From positions 1 to 14,856 of the forward strand of contig JALHUQ010000261.1 in NCBI GenBank assembly GCA_022866645.1: a stretch of 14,856 bases of DNA, read 5' to 3'. The position numbers and the translations under genes were made by a program. The DNA comes from Woeseiaceae bacterium (GTDB lineage: Bacteria > Pseudomonadota > Gammaproteobacteria > Steroidobacterales > Woeseiaceae). How positions within the stretch are numbered: the first letter of the stretch is position 1; each line of letters opens with the position of its first letter. Under the pieces are notes generated by a model. That model had not been told where the DNA came from. It searched no databases and saw only the letters and a program-made list of their open reading frames with translations. Positions 6,696 to 13,426 of this stretch are shown piece after piece.

Positions 6696-7384
6696 CAGTC
6701 GTCAAGATTAACTGCATTGAGGACGATTTGCGTGAGTTCTTCGGTGGTGGTCGCGATCACATCGGCATCCCATTCGCGGGGATCATCGTCTTCCGTAATG
6801 TAGCCGTAAGCGGCGGCAATAGTGGCCATGCCTGCCCGTTGGCCAGCTTCAATATCTCGTCCTGCATCGCCGATATAAATCGAAGTTTCAGGATCTACTC
6901 CGATCATGTCGCACGCGAGCAGCAGTGGAGCAGGGTCCGGTTTTCGGACGGACAACGTGTCTCCACTGACTATGCAGGCTGATCGATCCGCCAGTTTCAA
7001 CGCCGCCAGTAATGGCCTGGTCAGGTGTTCGGGCTTGTTGGTAACGACACCCCAGGGGCAGCCCATGTCCTCAAGTTGATCCAGGAGCTCGATGAGGCCA
7101 TCAAAAACTCGCGACTCCTCGCAGATCATTTCCGCGTAGCGTTCCAGATACTGTTGGTGCATTTCGTCCCCAAATCCTATTTCGAGGTCGGGGAAACCGA
7201 CTCTCAATAGACCAATCGCGCCGTTGGAAACATTGGACCGCGCCAGTTCATACGGAGCAGGATCGAGTCCATATTCTTGCTGCAAAAGATGCAGCACAGC
7301 CACCATGTCCGGTGCGGTATCCACCAGCGTGCCGTCGAGATCGAAAAGGACGGCGTTGTATTCGGCACCATTGAGCTCAGACAC
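6695..7384 (-). CDS. mupP: HAD phosphatase, probably N-acetylmuramic acid 6-phosphate phosphatase MupP (often annotated Gph)
   Basis: A 229-residue haloacid-dehalogenase phosphatase with an alpha-helical cap. The four HAD motifs are intact: DLDGT with nucleophile D15 and acid D17, T115 in VVTNKP, K148 in RKPDP, and D173/D177 in IGDAGRD. Automatic annotation would say phosphoglycolate phosphatase. I favour MupP, the peptidoglycan-recycling enzyme that dephosphorylates MurNAc-6-phosphate so AmgK and MurU can rebuild UDP-MurNAc, because it sits directly after ubiG as mupP does in Pseudomonas, and because WGVVTNKP and the YGYI-DDP-W-AD pattern near the C-terminus resemble what I remember of MupP. 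That choice is inference; the HAD call is certain. Start GTG 7384 overlaps the ubiG stop by eight bases (GTGTCTGA), with no separate ribosome site, so coupling is likely. Confidence 0.85.
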   Translation of the reverse strand: MSELNGAEYNAVLFDLDGTLVDTAPDMVAVLHLLQQEYGLDPAPYELARSNVSNGAIGLLRVGFPDLEIGFGDEMHQQYLERYAEMICEESRVFDGLIELLDQLEDMGCPWGVVTNKPEHLTRPLLAALKLADRSACIVSGDTLSVRKPDPAPLLLACDMIGVDPETSIYIGDAGRDIEAGQRAGMATIAAAYGYITEDDDPREWDADVIATTTEELTQIVLNAVNLDD

Positions 7385-8084
7385 GCTGAAAATACATCAG
7401 GTAATTAACGTCCAGATTCTGGCCGAGGGAGTAGTTTTTTGTGATCGGATTGTAGTGCATACCAATGCTGTCCTTTAGCGTAAGACCGGCGTGTCTTGCC
7501 CAGGACTCAAGCTCGGACGGTCGGATAAACTTCTCGTATTCATGCGTCCCGGCGGGCAAGAGTTTCAGGATGTATTCGGCGCCGACTATGGCAAACGCAA
7601 ATGATTTCGGGTTGCGATTAATGGTTGAAAAGACCACGTGCCCACCAGGCTTCACGAGTTCGGCGCAAGACTGGATCACTTGGGAGGGGTCGGGAACGTG
7701 CTCCAGCATTTCCAGGCAGGTCACAACATCGAAAGTATCGGCCTCCGTTGCAGCGAGTTCTTCCGCCGTCATGTGCCGGTAGTCCACGTCCACACCCGAC
7801 TCATGTTTATGCAGCCTCGCAACAGCGAGCGGTCCCTCCGCCATATCGATCCCTGTAACAATGGCGTTTGCCGCCGCCATAGCCTCCGCAAGGATGCCGC
7901 CGCCGCAGCCGATATCGACCACCTTGCGGCCCGCCAGGGAAACGTGCTGGCGAATCCAGTCCAGACGCAAAGGATTAATCTCGTGTAAAGCACGAAACTC
8001 GCCATGCGGGTCCCACCAGCGGGAGGCCAGTGCGTCGAATTTTGCGACCTCTGCCAAATCCACGTTATTTCTTGCTGTAGTCAT
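7377..8084 (-). CDS. ubiG: Ubiquinone biosynthesis O-methyltransferase UbiG
   Basis: A 235-residue class I SAM-dependent methyltransferase, close to E. coli UbiG in length (240). UbiG performs both O-methylations in ubiquinone biosynthesis, at a membrane-associated Ubi complex. Family features: DLAEVAKFDALASRWWDPHGEFRALHEINPLRLDWI (8-43, interrupted only by normal substitutions), SAM motif I VDIGCGGG (56-63), GIDMAEGPLAVARLH, a CLEMLEHVPDP post-motif, LVKPGGHVVFSTINRNPKSF, and near the end YNPITKNYSLGQNLDVNY. The ATG at 8084 follows a weak purine-rich stretch and starts 12 bp after the upstream deaminase stop; the end overlaps mupP. This places it second in a five-gene transcript. Confidence 0.96.
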   Translation of the reverse strand: MTTARNNVDLAEVAKFDALASRWWDPHGEFRALHEINPLRLDWIRQHVSLAGRKVVDIGCGGGILAEAMAAANAIVTGIDMAEGPLAVARLHKHESGVDVDYRHMTAEELAATEADTFDVVTCLEMLEHVPDPSQVIQSCAELVKPGGHVVFSTINRNPKSFAFAIVGAEYILKLLPAGTHEYEKFIRPSELESWARHAGLTLKDSIGMHYNPITKNYSLGQNLDVNYLMYFQRV

Positions 8085-8096
8085 TAGTCTCGCTAC

Positions 8097-9428
8097 CTAT
8101 ACTCGGCTTATCGACGACGCAAATCGGTCGCGCCACTCATTGCTTCGCGCCAGCAAACTCGTCGTATCGATTTGTGTCAAATGTCCTTTGTCCAGCTGGT
8201 GTTTGCCTGCGATCCAGACATCCGTGACCTGATCGGCGCGCGCCGTATAGACGAGCTGCGATACCGGGTCATACACCGGTTGACTGTTCAAGCGGTTCAA
8301 ATCAACGCAGGTAAGATCCGCCCATTTGCCGGCTTCTATGGATCCGGTCTCGTGTCCAAGTCCGAGCGCCACGGCACCGCCGAGCGTCGCCATTCGGAGT
8401 GCATCGCCGGCAGACAATGCCGCCGCGTCAGAGGCGACCGCCTTGGCCAGCAGGGCGGTCATGCGCATTTCTGACAGCATATCGAGGGAGTTGTTACTGG
8501 CAGCCCCGTCGGTACCGATGGCGACATTGATGCCGGCTTCTCGATACCGGGCTATCGGCGCAATGCCACTGGCCAGTTTCAAATTGGACCGCGGGCAGTG
8601 TACGACGTTAACGTCCGATTCGGCGAAAATCCCAATCTCGGCATCGTTCATATGCACCGCATGGACGGCTAGCAACGAACTATTCACGAGACCGAGCGCG
8701 TGCAGGCGTTCGATCGGCCGTTTTCCGGTTTTGTCGAGTGCAAGCGCGAGCTCGGCCACTGTTTCGTGCAGATGAATTTGTATCCTTACGTCGAGCTGAT
8801 CCGCCAGCACACGCAGGTCGACGAATGACTCATCGGACAACGCAGAGCATGAATGCGGTGCGAAGCAGGTCGACACGAGGGGGTGGTCAGCATAGGGGTC
8901 ATGAACCAGATCGTTGGCCTTGCCCATGTATTCGGCAACATTGGCCGCCCAAGCCGACGGGAATTCTATGACCGGGGTTCCAACCAGCGCACGCATGTGC
9001 AGGTCTACGGCGGTCTCAGCGACGATTTCAGGGAAGAAATACTGATCGCTGAAGCAGGTCGTGCCACCGGAAATCATTTCTGCTATGGCCAGCTCAGTGC
9101 CGTCACGGACCATTTCAGCGCCGACCCAGCGTTTCTCCACCGGCCAGATGCCTGCTCTGAGCCAGGACTCCAATGGCAAGTCGTCTGCCAATCCGCGCAT
9201 CAAGGTCATAGCCGCATGAGTATGCGAGTTGACGAATCCCGGAATTAACAGATGATCCGGCCTCTCAATGAAGACACTCGGCTGATACCGAAGACGTGCG
9301 TCCGCAAGCGGGAGTATGTCCGTAATACGCCCGTCGTTCACGACCACACCGTGGTCAATAAGAACCACGTTCGTCGGGGCAACCGGGACACACCATCGAG
9401 GGGCAATCAAGGTATCGCAATGCTGCAT
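8097..9428 (-). CDS. mtaD: TRZ/ATZ-family nucleoside deaminase, probable 5'-methylthioadenosine deaminase
   Basis: A 443-residue amidohydrolase-superfamily deaminase of the TRZ/ATZ group. Metal and catalytic residues are present: NSHTH (H69, H71), HLHE (H219, H221, E222), HAVH (H256, H259) and GTDGAASNN with D307. The extended pattern (GLADDLPLxxWL, FSDQYFFPE, NLKLASGIAP, ETGSIEAGKWADL, YDPVSQLVY) is that of MTA/S-adenosylhomocysteine deaminases. The Pseudomonas protein encoded next to ubiG is reported to deaminate methylthioadenosine to methylthioinosine; by position and sequence this is its likely ortholog. Substrate choice between MTA and SAH cannot be read from the sequence. ATG 9428 fits the family start but has no ribosome site, and a -10-like TATACT lies nine bases upstream. 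First gene of its block, divergent from gyrA, 12 bp before ubiG. Confidence 0.85.
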   Translation of the reverse strand: MQHCDTLIAPRWCVPVAPTNVVLIDHGVVVNDGRITDILPLADARLRYQPSVFIERPDHLLIPGFVNSHTHAAMTLMRGLADDLPLESWLRAGIWPVEKRWVGAEMVRDGTELAIAEMISGGTTCFSDQYFFPEIVAETAVDLHMRALVGTPVIEFPSAWAANVAEYMGKANDLVHDPYADHPLVSTCFAPHSCSALSDESFVDLRVLADQLDVRIQIHLHETVAELALALDKTGKRPIERLHALGLVNSSLLAVHAVHMNDAEIGIFAESDVNVVHCPRSNLKLASGIAPIARYREAGINVAIGTDGAASNNSLDMLSEMRMTALLAKAVASDAAALSAGDALRMATLGGAVALGLGHETGSIEAGKWADLTCVDLNRLNSQPVYDPVSQLVYTARADQVTDVWIAGKHQLDKGHLTQIDTTSLLARSNEWRDRFASSISRV

Positions 9429-9437
9429 AGTCGGGGG

Positions 9438-9443
9438 AGTATA
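9438..9443 (-). promoter_or_regulatory. Candidate -10 box for mtaD operon (possible leaderless transcript)
   Basis: Minus-strand TATACT (five of six to TATAAT) ends nine bases before the mtaD ATG. The -35 position at 16 bp holds TGGAAC, about half matching. Initiation at the usual distance would leave a leader of at most about 4 nt, without a ribosome site. Confidence 0.38.
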
Positions 9444-9522
9444 CGCGTCATGTTGTTCAGTTCCAGCGACGTTTTAAATAGGCCTGAAAGCGGCTAAAAC
9501 ACTGCTGTTTCGGCCCTTCCTG

Positions 9523-9531
9523 TGCTATCAT
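9523..9531 (+). promoter_or_regulatory. Candidate extended -10 promoter for gyrA
   Basis: TGC followed directly by TATCAT forms an extended -10 element (TGn plus five of six). No clear -35 is visible, which is common for extended -10 promoters. It would give a gyrA leader of about 145 nt. That leader contains a 7-bp inverted repeat, GATCCGG at 9541-9547 and CCGGATC at 9636-9642, of doubtful meaning. The rest of the 254-bp divergent gap shows no gene. Confidence 0.35.
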
Positions 9532-9682
9532 TCTGCACCTGATCCGGCCGCCAATTTATCGCCGAAACAAGCACGCCACCAACACGAAATTATTCGCTTG
9601 AATTCCAGCAAAATCTGACTCTTTGAACCCGCTCTCCGGATCGGGATCACGCTGGGGTTGTAAGCCCAAGAAGTAGGAAAAT

Positions 9683-12223
9683 ATGACTGAAGTTGCACAG
9701 GAATTGCTGTCTGTAAGTCTCGAACAGGAGATGCAGCAGTCCTATCTCGATTATGCGATGAGCGTTATCGTTGGCCGAGCCTTACCGGATGTTCGAGACG
9801 GCCTGAAGCCAGTGCACCGCCGTGTCCTGCACGCTATGCGGGAACTGAACAACGACTACAACAAGCCTTACAAGAAATCGGCCCGTGTCGTCGGCGATGT
9901 CATCGGTAAATATCACCCGCACGGCGATTCAGCGGTGTACGACACGATAGTTCGCATGGCGCAGCCCTTTTCGTTGCGCTACATGCTGATAGATGGACAG
10001 GGCAACTTCGGTTCTGTCGATGGCGACTCACCGGCTGCCATGCGATACACCGAGGTGCGAATGTCCAAAGTAGCGCATGAATTGCTCGCGGATATCGAGA
10101 AGGAAACGGTCAATTTCGTCGAGAACTATGACGGCTCGGAAAGCGAGCCGTCAGTTATGCCAACGCGGATACCCAATTTGCTGGTCAACGGCTCGTCGGG
10201 TATTGCAGTCGGAATGGCAACGAATATTGCACCGCACAATCTCACCGAAGTGATCAATGCATGCCTCGCGCTGCTGCAAGACCCGTCGATCGACGTTACC
10301 GGACTCATGGAGCACATCCCGGGGCCCGATTTTCCGACCGCGGGCATTATCAATGGTGCTGCAGGGATCTATTCGGCGTACCGAACCGGCCGCGGCCGAG
10401 TACACATTCGTGCCCGAACGGCCATAGAGGTCGTCAATTCGCGTGGCAAAGAGGCGATCATCGTTACGGAGTTGCCTTACCAGGTTAATAAGGCGCGCCT
10501 GATCGAAAAAATTGCCGATCTGGTTCGAGAGAAACGCATCGAAGGCATCAGTGAGTTGCGCGATGAATCCGATAAAGACGGTATGCGCATCTACATCGAG
10601 CTCAAGACGGGCGAAATCAGCGACGTTGTGCTGAATAATTTGTACAAACACACGTCGATGCAGAGCGTTTTCGGCATCAATATGGTCGCGCTGCATGACG
10701 GTCAGCCGAAGCTGCTGAACCTCAAGCAGATGCTTGAGGCATTTTTGTCTCACCGCCGCGAAATTGTCACTCGCCGCACCATATTTGATCTGCGAAAAGC
10801 TCGAGACAGGGCACACATTCTGGAAGGTCAGACCGTCGCGCTGGCCAATATCGACGAAGTGATTGCTTTGATAAAGACGTCAGCTTCTCCGGTGGAGGCG
10901 AAAGTTGCCATTATGGCGCGCGATTGGCCGCCAGGCGCGGTAACGGCAATGCTGGAACGTGCCGGCGAGATGGATACGCGGCCCGATGGACTGGAGGCCG
11001 ATGCCGGCCTTATTGATGGCAAATACCGTTTGTCAGCGGTCCAGGCACAAGCGATTCTCGATCTCCGACTGCACCGACTGACGGGGCTTGAGCAAGATAA
11101 AATAGTTAATGAATACAAAGAACTATTGGATAAAATTAAAGAGTTTTCAAGCATACTAGCCGATCCCGATTTGCTACTCGAAGTCATCAAAGCGGAATTG
11201 ATACAAGTCCGCGACACCTATGGCGACGAGCGCCGCACGGAAATCATTCAGGATCATTCGGATCTCAGCATTGAAGACTTGATTCCCGCGGAGGAGGTCG
11301 TCGTGACCTTGTCTCATGGAGGTTATGCCAAGGCGCAGCCCATCGAAGACTATCAAGCTCAAAAACGCGGCGGTCGCGGACGATCGGCCACGAAAGTCAA
11401 AGACGAAGACTTTATCGACAAACTGTTCATAGCCAATACTCACGACACTATTTTGTGCTTCTCAAGTCGCGGCAAGATGTACTGGCTCAAAGTCTTCCAG
11501 GTACCGCAAGCGAGCCGCGGATCTCGTGGCAAGCCGATCGTGAATCTGTTGCCATTGGAGGACGGTGAGCGAATTAACGCGGTGTTGCCTATAAAAGAAT
11601 ATGAAGAAGGTCATTTCGTCTTCATGGCGACAGCGGCCGGAACGGTCAAGAAGACGCCGTTGAGTCAATTCGCACGCCCTCGTACCAATGGCATCATTGC
11701 CATTGATTTGCGAGATGACGACAAGCTCGTCAGCGTCGAAATCACGAACGGACAAGCCGAGGTTTTGTTGGTCGGGAGCCATGGCAAGTCGATTCGATTC
11801 AAGGAAGAGGATGTTCGTCAGATGGGCCGCGGCGCAGCCGGGGTCCGTGGCATCAAATTGCCAAAAGGCGACAAGGTAATTGCGCTGTCGATCATGCGCC
11901 AGGGACTGATCCTCACAGCGACAGAAAATGGATACGGAAAGCGTACCCCGGTTGAGGATTTTCCGGTGCAGGGGCGGGGCGGTCAGGGCGTGATCGCAAT
12001 TCAGACGACGGCCAGGAATGGCAAGACTGTTGGCGCGTTGCAGGTCGCAGATGAAGACGAGGTCATGTTGATCAGTTCAAATGGCACCTTGGTTCGCACC
12101 GGCGTCGATGATATTTCCATCATGGGACGCAATACTCAGGGTGTCCGGCTAATTCGGGTCGAGGAAGGGCAGCGCTTGGTTGGATTGGCACGAATCGAGG
12201 CTATCGAGGAAGAAGAAGAGTAG
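9683..12223 (+). CDS. gyrA: DNA gyrase subunit A
   Basis: An 846-residue GyrA, the breakage-reunion subunit of the A2B2 type II topoisomerase that introduces negative supercoils. Numbering matches E. coli exactly over the N-terminal part: RALPDVRDGLKPVHRR (32-47), GKYHPHGDSAVYD with S83 and D87, and catalytic tyrosine Y122 in AAMRYTE. The GyrA box QKRGGRG lies at 560-566, the E. coli position, and is followed by the beta-pinwheel wrapping domain with repeated GxxxRT/GxG blades to the end. It is about 30 residues shorter than E. coli GyrA, with a short acidic tail (EEEEE). S83 and D87 are the quinolone-sensitive residues. ATG 9683 follows TAGGA. Codons 473-492 are unusually AT-rich. The next gene, serC, starts 119 bp downstream; only a 5-bp hairpin without a U-tract lies between. 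Confidence 0.98.
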   Translation: MTEVAQELLSVSLEQEMQQSYLDYAMSVIVGRALPDVRDGLKPVHRRVLHAMRELNNDYNKPYKKSARVVGDVIGKYHPHGDSAVYDTIVRMAQPFSLRYMLIDGQGNFGSVDGDSPAAMRYTEVRMSKVAHELLADIEKETVNFVENYDGSESEPSVMPTRIPNLLVNGSSGIAVGMATNIAPHNLTEVINACLALLQDPSIDVTGLMEHIPGPDFPTAGIINGAAGIYSAYRTGRGRVHIRARTAIEVVNSRGKEAIIVTELPYQVNKARLIEKIADLVREKRIEGISELRDESDKDGMRIYIELKTGEISDVVLNNLYKHTSMQSVFGINMVALHDGQPKLLNLKQMLEAFLSHRREIVTRRTIFDLRKARDRAHILEGQTVALANIDEVIALIKTSASPVEAKVAIMARDWPPGAVTAMLERAGEMDTRPDGLEADAGLIDGKYRLSAVQAQAILDLRLHRLTGLEQDKIVNEYKELLDKIKEFSSILADPDLLLEVIKAELIQVRDTYGDERRTEIIQDHSDLSIEDLIPAEEVVVTLSHGGYAKAQPIEDYQAQKRGGRGRSATKVKDEDFIDKLFIANTHDTILCFSSRGKMYWLKVFQVPQASRGSRGKPIVNLLPLEDGERINAVLPIKEYEEGHFVFMATAAGTVKKTPLSQFARPRTNGIIAIDLRDDDKLVSVEITNGQAEVLLVGSHGKSIRFKEEDVRQMGRGAAGVRGIKLPKGDKVIALSIMRQGLILTATENGYGKRTPVEDFPVQGRGGQGVIAIQTTARNGKTVGALQVADEDEVMLISSNGTLVRTGVDDISIMGRNTQGVRLIRVEEGQRLVGLARIEAIEEEEE

Positions 12224-12301
12224 TGCACCATTAAGGTGCGGCACCACGATGGCGGGCTGAGCATATCCCCATTTAGATAGTGCAATTCCAATTTCAGGCC
12301 G

Positions 12302-12307
12302 TACAAT
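12302..12307 (+). promoter_or_regulatory. Candidate -10 box for serC
   Basis: TACAAT lies in the 119-bp gyrA-serC gap, with GTGCAA at a 16-bp spacing as a poor -35. Initiation near 12314 would put a run of eight cytosines (12318-12325) at the head of the leader, then the GAGGA ribosome site (12328-12332). Confidence 0.3.
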
Positions 12308-12342
12308 ACGCGGCCTACCCCCCCCTTGAGGACCGCTGCGAC

Positions 12343-13422
12343 ATGTCTCGCGTCTACAATTTTAGTGCCGGCCCGGCAGCCCTTCCGCTCGAAGTACTTG
12401 AACAAATAAAGAACGACATTTTTGACTGGCAGGGCACTGGCATGTCCGTCATGGAAGTCAGTCACCGCGGCAAAGAATTTGTGGAACTCGCCGCCCGCGC
12501 CGAGGCCAACTTGCGAAAACTGCTCGGCGTGCCGGGCGACTACAGTGTGCTTTTTCCGCAAGGCGGCGCCACACTGCAGATGGCAATGACGCCGATGAAT
12601 CTTTCGGCACCGGGTGAGACGGCCGACTATGTTGTCACTGGTTCCTGGGGTAAGAAAGCGGCTGGTGAAGCGGCGATATTTTGCAACGCAAATATCGTAG
12701 CTGATGCGTCAGACAAGAATTTTACGTACATCCCGGATGAGTCGACCTGGAAGCGCAGCGAAAATGCGGCCTACCTGCACTACACCCCCAACGAAACGAT
12801 CGCTGGAGTTGAATTTCATTTTGTGCCTGGCGGAGACGTGCCGTTGGTTGCAGACATGTCGAGCACCATCTTGTCGCGACCGATCGATGTCAGCCGCTTC
12901 GGCGTGATTTATGCCGGCGCCCAGAAGAACATTGGTCCGGCGGGAATCACCCTGGTCATAGTCAGGAATGAATTGTTGGGCCGGGCTCGAGCCGACAATC
13001 CGCATTTGTTGACCTGGAAGTCGTACGCAGATTCAGACTCCATGACCAATACGCCGCCGACTTTCGCCTGGTATGTTGCTGACCTCGTTCTCCAATGGCT
13101 GCTGAACCAAGGCGGCGTTGAGGCGATGGGTAAAGTCAATTTACGCAAGGCGAGCAAACTGTATGCTGCGATCGACAACTCGTCCTTTTACTCCAACCCG
13201 GTAGCGAAGGATTGTCGGTCCTGGATGAATGTACCTTTCGTGTTGGCTGACGCGGGTCTGGATGCAAGGTTTTTGCAGGAAAGTAAGGCAGCAGGACTCA
13301 CCAACCTGAAAGGCCATCGATCGGTCGGCGGTATGCGCGCGTCAATTTATAATGCGGTCAGCGAAGAGGCGGTCGATGCACTCATCGCATTTATGGCTGA
13401 ATTCGAAAGGACGAACGGATAA
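12343..13422 (+). CDS. serC: Phosphoserine aminotransferase SerC
   Basis: A 359-residue PLP-dependent aminotransferase that converts 3-phosphohydroxypyruvate to phosphoserine in serine biosynthesis; it can also act in the DXP-dependent pyridoxal phosphate route. It starts MSRVYNFSAGPAALP, the family N-terminus, and contains MSVMEVSHRGKEF, FPQGGATLQ, TGSWGKKA, VADMSSTILSRP and the PLP lysine K195 in GAQKNIGPAG (E. coli K198). The C-terminal part has FxAGLTNLKGHRSVGGMRASIYNA-like sequence that closes the active site. The frame continues upstream to a GTG at 12280, but ATG 12343 gives the family N-terminus and has GAGGA ten nt upstream. serA follows after 4 bp, so both serine genes share a transcript. 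Cytoplasmic. Confidence 0.97.
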   Translation: MSRVYNFSAGPAALPLEVLEQIKNDIFDWQGTGMSVMEVSHRGKEFVELAARAEANLRKLLGVPGDYSVLFPQGGATLQMAMTPMNLSAPGETADYVVTGSWGKKAAGEAAIFCNANIVADASDKNFTYIPDESTWKRSENAAYLHYTPNETIAGVEFHFVPGGDVPLVADMSSTILSRPIDVSRFGVIYAGAQKNIGPAGITLVIVRNELLGRARADNPHLLTWKSYADSDSMTNTPPTFAWYVADLVLQWLLNQGGVEAMGKVNLRKASKLYAAIDNSSFYSNPVAKDCRSWMNVPFVLADAGLDARFLQESKAAGLTNLKGHRSVGGMRASIYNAVSEEAVDALIAFMAEFERTNG

Positions 13423-13426
13423 CAAG

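Noticed and set aside
9541..9642. 7-bp inverted repeat GATCCGG / CCGGATC in the gyrA leader
   Set aside because: The arms are about 90 nt apart and do not extend beyond seven bases; expected by chance at this length. Mentioned only with the promoter.
10151..10816. 221-codon minus-strand open frame antisense to gyrA
   Set aside because: Long but lies wholly inside gyrA, whose sequence is strongly conserved; no promoter or ribosome site and no domain seen.
12225..12239. Hairpin GCACC-ATTAA-GGTGC just after the gyrA stop, as a terminator
   Set aside because: Only five base pairs and no U-tract follows; a second GCACC at 12241-12245 offers a competing pairing. Too weak to call a terminator.
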